Below the pieces are notes generated by a model that was not told the DNA's origin, did no database searches, and saw only the letters and a program-made list of their open reading frames with translations. Positions 7,352-14,962 of a DNA stretch of 17,979 bases are shown here, one piece after another (positions within the stretch are counted from its first letter, which is position 1; every line of letters starts with the position of its first letter). The stretch is taken from contig CAIUEQ010000270.1 in NCBI GenBank assembly GCA_903898215.1, positions 1 to 17,979 on the forward strand. Reading direction: 5' to 3'. The DNA is from an uncultured Bacteroidota bacterium (GTDB taxonomy: Bacteria > Bacteroidota > Bacteroidia > UKL13-3). A program made the translations under genes and the position numbers.

Positions 7352-7663
7352 TTATTTAGTCTTTTTCTTAGGTGCAGTTTTTCTGGAAACTTTTTTAGGA
7401 GCAACCTCTTTACCAATATTATTTACTGCTTTAGCCAATTTCGATTTCTGGTTGGCAGCCTTTTTCTTGTGAATCACGTTTTTCTTTGCAAGCTTATCAA
7501 GCATTGAAGATACCTTTTGAAGCAGTGTGGTAGCCTCAGCCTTATCAGTTGTTAATTTTAGGTTTTTAATGTTTGTACGCGTTGTTTTAGCCTGATATCT
7601 GTTTCTCAAACGCTTTGTTGCACTGTTCTTAATACGCTTCTTTGCTGATTTATGGTTTGCCAT
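7352..7663 (-). CDS. rpsT: 30S ribosomal protein S20
   Basis: S20 is a helical, very basic primary binder of 16S rRNA in the small ribosomal subunit. The product begins MANHKSAKKRIKNSATKRLRNR, the classic S20 N-terminus, and is 103 residues, somewhat longer than the 87 of E. coli because of a lysine/proline-rich tail (about 88-103, with APKKVSRKTAPKKK). An in-frame ATG at 7696 would add 11 residues but lies inside the promoter -7 box, so the start at 7663 is chosen. The gene is monocistronic, with its own promoter and a terminator 22 nt downstream. Confidence 0.96.
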   Translation of the reverse strand: MANHKSAKKRIKNSATKRLRNRYQAKTTRTNIKNLKLTTDKAEATTLLQKVSSMLDKLAKKNVIHKKKAANQKSKLAKAVNNIGKEVAPKKVSRKTAPKKKTK

Positions 7664-7693
7664 TTTATTCTGTTTATTATTAAAAAAGGACTG

Positions 7694-7723
7694 CAAATAT
7701 ATCCCTTTGAATTTAAAATCAAA
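7694..7723 (-). promoter_or_regulatory. rpsT promoter
   Basis: On the minus strand, TTTG (7720-7723) and TATATTTG (7694-7701) are separated by 18 nt. This is an exact -7 match and a good -33 match to the Bacteroidota sigma-A consensus, the best promoter in the window. The expected start is near 7688-7690, giving a leader of about 25 nt, A-rich and without a Shine-Dalgarno. Confidence 0.85.
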
Positions 7724-7743
7724 CTTTTAAGAAAATTTAACCG

Positions 7744-8070
7744 TTAAACTGCAAAACTCTCACCGCAACTGCACGTGCGCGTTGCGTTTGGATTGATGAA
7801 ATTAAATCCTTTGCCATTTAGTCCGTCAGAAAAATCCAGTTCAGTGCCAAAAAGGTATAAAATACTACGTTTGTCGATTACCACTCTCACCCCATTTTGA
7901 TCAATCACCTCATCTCCATCTTTAATGGTATTATCAAAATCGAGTTTGTAAGATAAGCCTGAACAACCACCACTATCAACGCCTACACGTAAAAAATAAT
8001 CTTCTGTATAATTCGATTCTTTGGTTAATTCAAGAATTCTGGTTTTTGCTTTTTCGCTTACTGTAATCAT
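7744..8070 (-). CDS. A-type iron-sulfur carrier (HesB/IscA/SufA family)
   Basis: This 108-residue cytoplasmic protein accepts and passes on iron-sulfur clusters during Fe-S protein maturation. The three conserved cysteines are C36 in DSGGCSGLSY and C100/C102 in the C-terminal TCSCGESF. The length and the FNFINPNA motif are typical of the family. It stands alone here, not in a suf operon, and is transcribed away from the 3-hydroxybutyryl-CoA dehydrogenase gene. The subfamily (IscA, SufA or ErpA) cannot be decided from sequence alone. Confidence 0.94.
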   Translation of the reverse strand: MITVSEKAKTRILELTKESNYTEDYFLRVGVDSGGCSGLSYKLDFDNTIKDGDEVIDQNGVRVVIDKRSILYLFGTELDFSDGLNGKGFNFINPNATRTCSCGESFAV

Positions 8071-8087
8071 AATTTTATTTTGCTTTT

Positions 8088-8095
8088 CAAATGTA
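8088..8095 (-). promoter_or_regulatory. -7 promoter box of the Fe-S carrier gene
   Basis: TACATTTG on the minus strand is an exact TAnnTTTG match, 17 nt upstream of the ATG. A -33 element is not obvious. Confidence 0.55.
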
Positions 8096-8201
8096 ATAGA
8101 ATCCTTTCAGAGTACATAATTGACTATTATTAAAAGGACAACTTATATATGATAATCACAATTTGGAGGATTTTGTTTTAAAAAAATATTTTTTTAAAGA
8201 A

Positions 8202-8209
8202 TACTTTTG
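8202..8209 (+). promoter_or_regulatory. -7 promoter box of the 3-hydroxybutyryl-CoA dehydrogenase gene
   Basis: TACTTTTG is an exact TAnnTTTG match ending 6 nt before the ATG at 8216. It implies a leader of at most a few nucleotides. The longer reading from TTG at 8207 would start inside this box, which argues for the ATG start. Confidence 0.55.
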
Positions 8210-8215
8210 TGCTTA

Positions 8216-9070
8216 ATGATACCTCAGGTTAAAACAATTTGTATTGCCGGTGCTGGCACAATGGGTGCCGGGATAGCACAGTTTGTAGCTCAGGCAGGAT
8301 ATTCAACCATCCTTTTTGATATTGATACAGCCATGCTTCAAAAGGCAAGTGCTGCCATTGAAAAAAGTTTAGAAACATTATTGACCAAGCAAAAAATATC
8401 TGCAACACAGAAGTTAGAAACGCTTAAAAATATTTCCTATACCCATAAAATTGAGGAACTTAAAGGGGAATTGATCATTGAAGCTATTGTCGAGAAATTG
8501 TCAATTAAACAGGAATTCTTTAATAAGGTTGCTGCCAATAACAGTGAACAAACAATTATTGCCAGCAATACTTCATCTATTCCGATCACTCAAATTGCCG
8601 CCAATATATCTCATCCTCATCGCGTGTTGGGAATTCATTTTTTTAATCCTGCCCCTGTGATGAAATTGGTAGAGATTATTTCTGGTGTTGAAACAAACCA
8701 AACCATTGCCAATTTCTGTAAAGAATTAATTCAAGGAATGGGAAAAACTTGTGTGATGGCAGCCGATTCTCCGGGTTTTATCGTTAACAGAGTAGCACGT
8801 CATTTTTATGTTGAGGGACTAAAAATTGCAGAAGAAAATATTGCGGATATTGAAACCATTGACGCATTAATGGAAAACTCAGGGTTTAAAATGGGGCCAT
8901 TTAAACTAATGGATCTTATTGGTGTAGATACCAATTTCTCGGTTACAAATTCTATCTACAATTTATTTCATCAAGATGGGAAATTTAGGCCAAGCAGGAT
9001 GCAACAACAAAAAGTTGATGCGGGACATTTTGGACGAAAAACTAAAAAGGGATTTTATACTTATGAATAA
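8216..9070 (+). CDS. 3-hydroxybutyryl-CoA dehydrogenase
   Basis: The enzyme (284 residues) interconverts (S)-3-hydroxyacyl-CoA and 3-oxoacyl-CoA with NAD(P)+, in fatty acid, butyrate or phenylacetate-type pathways. The Rossmann motif AGAGTMGAGIAQ (11-22) gives the nucleotide site. The catalytic pair is H141 in RVLGIHFFNP and E153 in KLVEII, with N191 in PGFIVNR and S120 in ASNTSS. The C-terminal domain ends GFYTYE, as in this family. No other beta-oxidation gene is adjacent, so the pathway is not shown by context. The start at 8216 is preferred over TTG 8207. The end overlaps the next gene by 8 nt, so the two are probably cotranslated although their functions look unrelated. Confidence 0.93.
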   Translation: MIPQVKTICIAGAGTMGAGIAQFVAQAGYSTILFDIDTAMLQKASAAIEKSLETLLTKQKISATQKLETLKNISYTHKIEELKGELIIEAIVEKLSIKQEFFNKVAANNSEQTIIASNTSSIPITQIAANISHPHRVLGIHFFNPAPVMKLVEIISGVETNQTIANFCKELIQGMGKTCVMAADSPGFIVNRVARHFYVEGLKIAEENIADIETIDALMENSGFKMGPFKLMDLIGVDTNFSVTNSIYNLFHQDGKFRPSRMQQQKVDAGHFGRKTKKGFYTYE

Positions 9071-9551
9071 AATATTCGTATTCTTTTGCATAACAGGATT
9101 TTTTTTGTCGTGCAGCAAATCAAGTAATACATCTACTGCGGGCACTGATTTTTTTCTGCCCGTTACTGTAAATGTGAAAATACTTTTAACCGACCCGCGT
9201 TACATTCAACTTGCACAAATGCAAGGTTGGGTTTATGAGCCAAATGTTGGAAACCAAGGTAAAGGCATTGTTATTTACCATACGATAAATGATGTTTTTG
9301 TTGCCTTCGACAGAACTTGTCCGGTTACACCAACTCAAGATTGTGCTTTTGTTAGTATGGATAGTTCAGGTACTTTTTATAAATGTTCGCAATACATAAA
9401 TTCTGGTAAAACATGTACAACCGGAGGTTTCTGTAATTCAAAATTTTTACCTGATAATGGATTTCCAATAAGCGGTACCGCAAAAGTTCCTCTCAAGCAA
9501 TATGTTGTAAAATCAGACGGTACCTACCTCTATATTACAAATACGCCTTAA
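9063..9551 (+). CDS. Lipoprotein with degenerate Rieske-like domain
   Basis: The 162-residue product starts with a lipoprotein signal (MNKIFVFFCITGFFLSC, lipid-anchored at C17). Its C-terminal half resembles a Rieske [2Fe-2S] domain: AFDRTCP (81-87), then YKC (106-108), then FPISGTAKVPLKQY (134-147) and a final VVKSDGTYLYIT strand. In a true Rieske site each Cys pairs with a His (CxH and CxxH). Here the positions after C86 and C108 are V88 and Y111, and no nearby His is available, so a canonical cluster cannot form. Additional cysteines C94, C118 and C124 may form disulfides or bind another metal. The start at 9063 fits the lipobox and overlaps the dehydrogenase gene by 8 nt. The Rieske relationship is by fold pattern; the function is unknown. 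Confidence 0.7.
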   Translation: MNKIFVFFCITGFFLSCSKSSNTSTAGTDFFLPVTVNVKILLTDPRYIQLAQMQGWVYEPNVGNQGKGIVIYHTINDVFVAFDRTCPVTPTQDCAFVSMDSSGTFYKCSQYINSGKTCTTGGFCNSKFLPDNGFPISGTAKVPLKQYVVKSDGTYLYITNTP

Positions 9552-10309
9552 GAAATCTCCACCCAAACCGGGCAATGATCGCTATGAACAATATCGGCAT
9601 GAATTCCTGAGGCAATCAATTTTTCTCCTAAATTTTCATGAACCATACAATAATCAATACGCCATCCTTTGTTTCGTTCACGTGAGTTTTGTCTGAAAGT
9701 CCACCAACTATATTGATGTGGTCCGGGATTAAATCTTCTAAAAGAATCGATGAAACCTGAATCTAAAAAACTGCTTAGCCAATCACGTTCTTCAGGTAAA
9801 AATCCTGAACTGTTTTTATTACTTATCGGATCATGAATATCAATGGCTTGGTGACAAATATTATAATCACCACAAATAATTAATTGCTGTTTTTGCAGCT
9901 TTAGTTTATTGATGTATTGATGAAAATGATCAAGCCAAACCATTTTATAGGATTGCCGTTCATCACCACTTGAACCTGAAGGAATATACACACTGATCAC
10001 CGAAACATTTCCAAAATCAGCTCTGATAATTCTTCCCTCATTATCAAAATTTTCATTTCCAAAACCATATTCAACAAGGTCAGGTTTAAGTTTTGAAAAA
10101 ATTGCCACACCACTGTATCCTTTTTTATGTGCCGAAAACCAATAATGATTGTAACCAAGTAATTCGAATGGTTTTGTATCAACTTGCGATTGTTCGGCTT
10201 TAGTTTCCTGGAAACAATAAACATCGGCTTTACGTTGTTCCATCCAGTTTAGCAGACCTTTACTTATTGCTGCACGAATCCCATTAACATTATATGATAC
10301 AATTTGCAT
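9548..10309 (-). CDS. xth: Exodeoxyribonuclease III (AP endonuclease family)
   Basis: Exonuclease III cleaves DNA at abasic sites and degrades 3' ends in base-excision repair. The 253 residues carry the whole active-site set: N7 in SYNVNGIR, E35 in CFQETK, Y108 in VISVYIPSG, D148 and N150 in IICGDYNICH, D219 in GWRIDY, and D244/H245 in HSDHCPVWVEI. The length is normal. The gene is convergent with the lipoprotein gene; the two stop codons share bases through the palindrome TTAA, leaving no room for a terminator between them. It is divergent from the SET-domain gene. Confidence 0.95.
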   Translation of the reverse strand: MQIVSYNVNGIRAAISKGLLNWMEQRKADVYCFQETKAEQSQVDTKPFELLGYNHYWFSAHKKGYSGVAIFSKLKPDLVEYGFGNENFDNEGRIIRADFGNVSVISVYIPSGSSGDERQSYKMVWLDHFHQYINKLKLQKQQLIICGDYNICHQAIDIHDPISNKNSSGFLPEERDWLSSFLDSGFIDSFRRFNPGPHQYSWWTFRQNSRERNKGWRIDYCMVHENLGEKLIASGIHADIVHSDHCPVWVEIS

Positions 10310-10343
10310 TTGAAAGTTTTTATGTAACGAAGTAATAACAAAT

Positions 10344-10368
10344 GTTTGATGTTTAAAGTTTGATGTTT
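10344..10368. repeat. Short interspersed repeat (gtttgatgttt units)
   Basis: Two exact copies of the 11-mer gtttgatgttt (10344-10354 and 10358-10368) lie between xth and the SET-domain gene. The same 11-mer occurs inside dsbD at 1081-1091, and a looser relative on the opposite strand ends the window (17914-17940). Confidence 0.65.
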
Positions 10369-10431
10369 CAACAAATTTTCGTGTAAAAAAAATCTTTCAT
10401 GATTGATTTAATAGTGCATTTTTGCCGCACG

Positions 10432-10866
10432 ATGCTATATGTAAAAAAATCAAAATTGCCCAATGCCGGAAAAGGATTATTAACAACTTCAGAAATAAAA
10501 AAAGGAGAAGTGGTTTGTGAATATGAAGGCGAGAAAATTACCTGGAAAGAATGTTTGAAACGAAATGAAAGTCAAGATGGTTTTGGAGCATATTACTTTT
10601 TTGTGAACAGTAAAAATTGTGTGGATGCACAATATTCTGTTTGGGCGCTTGCACGCTATGCCAATGATGCTGCAGGTTTTGGAAGAGTTAAAGGGTTAAC
10701 TAATAATTGTAAATACGAAGTAATAAAAGGCAAACCCTATATTGTAGCTACCAGAAATTTAAAAGCGGGTGATGAAGTATTTGTTAGTTATGGCAAAGAA
10801 TATTGGAATGCCATAAAAGATATTTTTGAAAAGGAAAAAGCAAAAAATGGAAAAGCTAAAAAGTAA
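10432..10866 (+). CDS. SET-domain protein, putative protein lysine methyltransferase
   Basis: The 144-residue protein is almost entirely a SET domain, the fold of S-adenosylmethionine-dependent protein lysine methyltransferases. The N-terminal LPNAGKGLLTTSEIKKGEVVCEYEG (9-33) is the usual SET entry. ARYANDA (74-80), with NN at 91-92, is the counterpart of the RFxNHxC segment. GDEVFVSYGKEYW (113-125) is the counterpart of GEEL-x-x-DYG, with Y120. The upstream ATG at 10399 would add 11 residues unlike family members and lies before the promoter-like box CATTTTTG (10417-10424), so 10432 is chosen. A basic tail (about 134-144) ends the protein. The substrate is unknown. The last 11 nt overlap the end of the convergent DUF5686 gene. 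Confidence 0.85.
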   Translation: MLYVKKSKLPNAGKGLLTTSEIKKGEVVCEYEGEKITWKECLKRNESQDGFGAYYFFVNSKNCVDAQYSVWALARYANDAAGFGRVKGLTNNCKYEVIKGKPYIVATRNLKAGDEVFVSYGKEYWNAIKDIFEKEKAKNGKAKK

Positions 10867-13372
10867 ACCGCAATCCAACATTTACTCCAAATGTTCTGAC
10901 TCTGTGATACGAGTTTAAATAGGTTAATCTGTGGTAAGCACCAATGGTAATAAATTTAAAAATATTTTCGATACCATATCCAACTTCAACATAAGGTTCG
11001 TTCCCAAAAAAGGTAATTGGTTCAATAGGTTTTCCATCTTTGTTCAATGTAGGTATTAATGCTTTGTTATCATTACTTAAATTTCCATAAGTGGTTTTTA
11101 TCAATGCAAAATTTCTCCACTTCCAGTTTTTTATTACAGGAATTCTGTTAAAAATTAATCCTTCCATATGTTGTACATAGCTTGCATAAACATACTCATC
11201 GGCAAGAAATTCATACAGGTTCATCAAACTAAAATTATTATCACTATATAAAAAAGTTTGATTGCCTGCAGGTACATATAACATTGGATATGGAAGTGTG
11301 CCAAATATTTTTCCTGCAGTAATATTATAATCAGCACTACCCAAAAATCCGGTTGAAATATGTTGATTTACGTTTAGTTGAATTTTATCGTAATCATAAC
11401 TTCCATTTAAAATTCCTTTAAAACCTCGTGAATATGAAATTGAAATTATCGGAGCTTTTGCACGCATTAAGCGGGTTCGCTCAATTCCGCGAACTACCAT
11501 TAATTCTTTAAATGCAAATCGTGCTTCAATAGTTGCTGCGGTATAAGTAAAATTTTGGTCGAGATCTTCGAGAGTTCCGGAAATGTGTCTATTGTTTTTA
11601 TATGCAAAAAGAAACATCGGTTCGAAAGAAGTATTTTGCAAAATAGCATGAAATGTCCAATCGCGTTTTGGTTGAGTAACAAAATTTATTCTTGTATCAA
11701 TTGTTCTGTTAATTCTTGCTCGGGGAGAAAGAAAACTAAAAGCTGCAAAAACATTTGAAGAAGCACTTTTTTGAATAAAGCTTCCGGAGTTATCGGTAAC
11801 ACCTAAAATTTCGTAATCGTCTTTAAAAGATGCTCCAATGGTGGTCCACTTTTTTTTCGAGATAATATAATCACCACCTAAGCTATATTTTATTTTTTCG
11901 TCTTTTGTACCGTAAGCAATATGTCCTCGAAGTTGAAATTTTTCAGAGAAGAACTGATTAGTTTTACAGCCCAATTGAAAGCGGAAATCTTCAACATTAT
12001 TATATCCCATTAAAAAAACATATGGGCCCCAATCAATTTTTCCAACACGATAATATCCTTCTAAAACCAAACGAATAATATCGGTATAGCTTTTTACGAT
12101 TGGAACATTTTTAACAGAATCGATCATGTTAAACATTTGTGTTTCAACTTTTGAAAAAGGCTCCTTTCTAACAATTTTCCAAAATGAAGAATCTTTTTCC
12201 GAAGCATCACTTTCATGTTCAAAAGGAGTATCAAAAAAAACAGCTTCTTTTTGGTTATTTACTTCAAGCGCTGAATTAGATCGATACAATTTTGCAATAA
12301 ATCCACTCGAGTTTTTTGTTAATTCAGCTACATCAAAAATCATTCTAACTTTAACTGGAATCCATGCACCTTGAGAAGTTTGAGTCATTTCCTGTTGAAT
12401 TTTCATTCGGTCAACAAAGTTCACGTTGGCATTAGGTGAAAGTTCAACATCAATTCTTTTAATGGCAAAAGTTGAATCGGTAATCCACATTGTTCCCAAA
12501 AAACCAAGATCTTCTTCACGTCTTAAATTCAGTTTTATTTTATAGCATTTGATTCCATCAATGTAAAGCGAATCAGTTAATGTATAAATATAATAACTCA
12601 TGCTTCCGGTTGCAATTGGTGAGATAAAATCTTTGCCTAAAATGCGCAACCAATTATTACAAAAATTAAATTGCATTGCAGTTGCTCCAAGCAAGTCGAT
12701 TACGTAACTGCCTTGATTAACGCCAATTCCGGAGATATTGCTTCCTTTAACAATTTCCTTATTTTTTGATGGAGAAGTTGATTGAAAATATCTAGAATAA
12801 CTTTCGCTGATAAAAAGTGGAAGAATATATTTTCCTTCTTCATTTTTCATTTGACTTGTTGTGTCTAACAATTTTTTCAGAGGTTTGAACACTAAACTAT
12901 TTTTCATTTTCTCTGAAATATTATTCATCGAAACATCAATTTTATTATAGCTGTCAAATTCATATTCACTTAAATTTTCGAGATTATTTACACTTCGCAT
13001 TTGTTGTGCTTTGCGAATGATTTTTATAGCAGGATTTTCTCCGGGATGAACTACAAATTCCTGAAGAGCTCTGGACTGACTTTGTAATTCGATGACGAGA
13101 TGTTGTTTTTGTCCGGGTTTAATTTTTCTCTTTTCAGTTTTATAACCGATATATGAAAAAATCAAACTGTCGGAAGTTGAGGTCGATTTGATTGTAAAAT
13201 TTCCTTCGAAGTCGGAAGTTGTTCCGGTTTTTGTTCCTTTAAAACCAATGCTCACAAAAGGCAATGCATTGTTGGTGCCTTTCTCCAAAATTCTTCCTGA
13301 TACAATTGTTTCTATTTGAGAATATACGCAAGTATTCAGTAACAATAAAATGAGAAGGGTATAAAAACGCAT
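10856..13372 (-). CDS. Outer-membrane protein with CarboxypepD_reg-like and DUF5686 domains
   Basis: This 838-residue envelope protein has a signal peptide (1-19, ending CVYSQ) and a carboxypeptidase-regulatory-like beta-sandwich (about 22-98) like that at the N-terminus of SusC-type proteins. The VHPGENPAIKIIRKAQQ motif (108-124) marks the DUF5686 family. The second half (about 460-838) is rich in alternating aromatic beta strands and ends GLRFTF with terminal Phe, as outer-membrane barrels do. The family is widespread in Bacteroidota and its role is not established; barrel plus sandwich suggests transport or surface assembly. It lies 4 nt downstream of the cyclophilin gene, forming an operon with it, which would suit chaperone-assisted folding of the barrel (inference). 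Its 3' end overlaps the SET gene. Confidence 0.85.
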   Translation of the reverse strand: MRFYTLLILLLLNTCVYSQIETIVSGRILEKGTNNALPFVSIGFKGTKTGTTSDFEGNFTIKSTSTSDSLIFSYIGYKTEKRKIKPGQKQHLVIELQSQSRALQEFVVHPGENPAIKIIRKAQQMRSVNNLENLSEYEFDSYNKIDVSMNNISEKMKNSLVFKPLKKLLDTTSQMKNEEGKYILPLFISESYSRYFQSTSPSKNKEIVKGSNISGIGVNQGSYVIDLLGATAMQFNFCNNWLRILGKDFISPIATGSMSYYIYTLTDSLYIDGIKCYKIKLNLRREEDLGFLGTMWITDSTFAIKRIDVELSPNANVNFVDRMKIQQEMTQTSQGAWIPVKVRMIFDVAELTKNSSGFIAKLYRSNSALEVNNQKEAVFFDTPFEHESDASEKDSSFWKIVRKEPFSKVETQMFNMIDSVKNVPIVKSYTDIIRLVLEGYYRVGKIDWGPYVFLMGYNNVEDFRFQLGCKTNQFFSEKFQLRGHIAYGTKDEKIKYSLGGDYIISKKKWTTIGASFKDDYEILGVTDNSGSFIQKSASSNVFAAFSFLSPRARINRTIDTRINFVTQPKRDWTFHAILQNTSFEPMFLFAYKNNRHISGTLEDLDQNFTYTAATIEARFAFKELMVVRGIERTRLMRAKAPIISISYSRGFKGILNGSYDYDKIQLNVNQHISTGFLGSADYNITAGKIFGTLPYPMLYVPAGNQTFLYSDNNFSLMNLYEFLADEYVYASYVQHMEGLIFNRIPVIKNWKWRNFALIKTTYGNLSNDNKALIPTLNKDGKPIEPITFFGNEPYVEVGYGIENIFKFITIGAYHRLTYLNSYHRVRTFGVNVGLRFTF

Positions 13373-13376
13373 TTGT

Positions 13377-14249
13377 TTATTTTAGCAACTTTACGGTCAT
13401 TCTGATATCTTTAAATGGCCTGTTATTTTGATCAACGGTATTTGCTGCAATTGAATCAATAACATAAAGCCCCTCAATCACTTCACCAAAAACAGTATAG
13501 TTCATATCTAAGTGAGGAGCTCCTCCAACTGTTGCATAGGTGTTAAGTTGGGATGGGGTATAATAGTATTCAATTTTTTTATAGAGCTCATCAACTTTTG
13601 GCTGCAGCCCGAGCATATAATTATGAAGGCCATCTTTATCGCCCCGTATTTTAAAATCATCAATTTTTGCCTTAACCGAATCTGAGTGGGTGACATCCTG
13701 TAAAAGTTTTGTTTTTGCCTGGAAGTTTACGCTATTTCTAAAATTGGTAAGGTCGGTCATCGGAAATTTTCTACCTTGTACAATATAGAACTGACAGCCG
13801 CTAGATTCCTTTAAAGGATTATCAGTTCTTGCTGCAGCAAGTGCTCCTCTTTTATGAATAAGGTTAGGGTTAAACTCAGGTTGGATCTGATATCCAACTT
13901 CACCATTTCCAAGTATCACATCGGCAGGAGCATTTTTTGAAACAGGATCTCCACCCTGAATCATGAATTCACGAATTACACGATGAAAAAGCAAACTATC
14001 GTAGAATCCTTGCTTCACAAGTTTAATAAAATTATCGCGGTGATAAGGAGTTTCGTTGTATAAACGAATCACTATTCTTCCGTATTGAGTTTGCATCTCA
14101 ACCAATTGGTCTTTTGGAGGAGCAGGAATTTTAGTTTCTGTTTTTGATTTTGCCGGAGCTTTAGCTTTAGGTTTTGGCTGCTGCGCACTGATGAAAATTA
14201 TAGACAAAATAAATGCGGCAATAAAATTTTTTGAAATGAGCTTTTTCAT
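13377..14249 (-). CDS. Secreted cyclophilin-type peptidyl-prolyl isomerase
   Basis: The 290-residue protein is a periplasmic peptidyl-prolyl cis-trans isomerase. A signal peptide (about 1-22) and a Pro/Lys-rich spacer (24-47) lead into the cyclophilin domain. Active-site features are FHRVIREFMIQGGDP (88-102, with R90), GALAAAR (135-141), SSGCQFYIVQGR (149-160) and the late NYTVFGEVIEGLYVID (250-265). Between the last two lies an insertion of about 75 residues (167-241), charged and probably helical, absent from compact bacterial cyclophilins. It does not break the domain and looks like a lineage-specific addition, perhaps for client binding. The gene is followed after 4 nt by the DUF5686 gene. 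Confidence 0.93.
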   Translation of the reverse strand: MKKLISKNFIAAFILSIIFISAQQPKPKAKAPAKSKTETKIPAPPKDQLVEMQTQYGRIVIRLYNETPYHRDNFIKLVKQGFYDSLLFHRVIREFMIQGGDPVSKNAPADVILGNGEVGYQIQPEFNPNLIHKRGALAAARTDNPLKESSGCQFYIVQGRKFPMTDLTNFRNSVNFQAKTKLLQDVTHSDSVKAKIDDFKIRGDKDGLHNYMLGLQPKVDELYKKIEYYYTPSQLNTYATVGGAPHLDMNYTVFGEVIEGLYVIDSIAANTVDQNNRPFKDIRMTVKLLK

Positions 14250-14334
14250 GTTTTTGTTATTTTAATTTTCAACTGAAGTAGAGATCAAATTTTGAGATAT
14301 TTACTTCACTTAGTTAAGTTTCTTTTGTTTCAAA

Positions 14335-14700
14335 TTAATCAATCAAACCCGACTCTTCAAAATATTGAACGATTAATTTTTTTAAAATATTTTCTTGATC
14401 TGAAAGGTCGGCATAAGGCGGGTTGCGAATAAGTTTATAATGTGGCCAACCTTCTTCATCATTTTTTTCAAATTCATAATAGCCATCATAACTTAACAAT
14501 TTACAAGTTGCGATATGCATCAAATCTGTTTTTTCTTCTTTTGAAAATTCGCGGGTAACACCTAATTCGCGAACACCTATCAAAAAAATGATGGCATTCA
14601 TATCAGGTTTTTTATCAAATACTTTTTTTAAACTGAATATGATCTTATACCACTGCAATTTGGTGTGTTCGGCTAAAACAAAATTATTTTCTGGATTCAT
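14335..14700 (-). CDS. Conserved 121-residue protein of unknown function
   Basis: I recall close relatives of this protein from many Bacteroidota, always as hypothetical. It is soluble and probably mainly helical, with HTKLQWYKIIFSLKKVF (12-28), the segment KPDMNAIIFLIGVRELG (31-47), EEKTDLMHIATCKLLS (55-70), and the signature DEEGWPHYKLIRNPPYA (81-97). No signal peptide, membrane helix or catalytic motif is visible. The ordered acidic and aromatic residues suggest a conserved binding surface rather than an enzyme. It stands as a single gene downstream of rpoN across a 262-nt gap holding an inverted repeat, and upstream of the cyclophilin gene on the same strand. No function is proposed. Confidence 0.85.
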   Translation of the reverse strand: MNPENNFVLAEHTKLQWYKIIFSLKKVFDKKPDMNAIIFLIGVRELGVTREFSKEEKTDLMHIATCKLLSYDGYYEFEKNDEEGWPHYKLIRNPPYADLSDQENILKKLIVQYFEESGLID

Positions 14701-14834
14701 CGCAGCGAAAATGTTCTTTAACTTTCAAATTAAAAAGCTAATTCATGTAATTCTGTTATTAACAAAAGGAAAAATCTGGTAGCTGATTTGATTTCATTTG
14801 AATCTTTCCAGCAAAAATTACCTCATTCGAATTA

Positions 14835-14893
14835 GCCACAGATTGCACAGATTGTTTATGAGTTTTTTTTATAAAATCTGTGCAATCTGTGGC
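14835..14893. repeat. Perfect 19-bp inverted repeat between rpoN and the 121-aa gene
   Basis: The arms gccacagattgcacagatt (14835-14853) and their exact complement (14875-14893) enclose a 21-nt loop with a T8 run. Each arm also holds cacagatt twice. The structure would fold in RNA from either strand and could stop transcription from rpoN, although no T tract follows the minus-strand stem closely. Part of the motif (aatctgtggc) recurs at 17840-17849, which fits a mobile intergenic palindrome. The rest of the 262-nt gap (14701-14962) shows no gene. Confidence 0.85.
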
Positions 14894-14962
14894 ATTTTAT
14901 TTTGTAAGTAATGCAGAGCACTATGAATTAAAAATATTCGCTATACTTAAAAAGTATTTTTT

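Noticed and set aside
7664..7696. Upstream ATG giving an 11-residue extension of S20
   Set aside because: It overlaps the best promoter in the window and S20 proteins start MANHKSA.
8207..8215. TTG start giving a 3-residue longer dehydrogenase
   Set aside because: It would begin inside the exact -7 promoter box; the ATG at 8216 places the Rossmann motif at the usual distance.
8254..8269. Second sigma-54-like pattern (TGGCAC with GTGC 10 nt on)
   Set aside because: It encodes the Rossmann glycine motif GAGTMGAG of the dehydrogenase, and the -12 half is weak.
8976..9062. Longer reading frame for the Rieske-like lipoprotein
   Set aside because: It would overlap the dehydrogenase gene by 95 nt and bury the lipoprotein signal peptide; the start at 9063 fits the lipobox.
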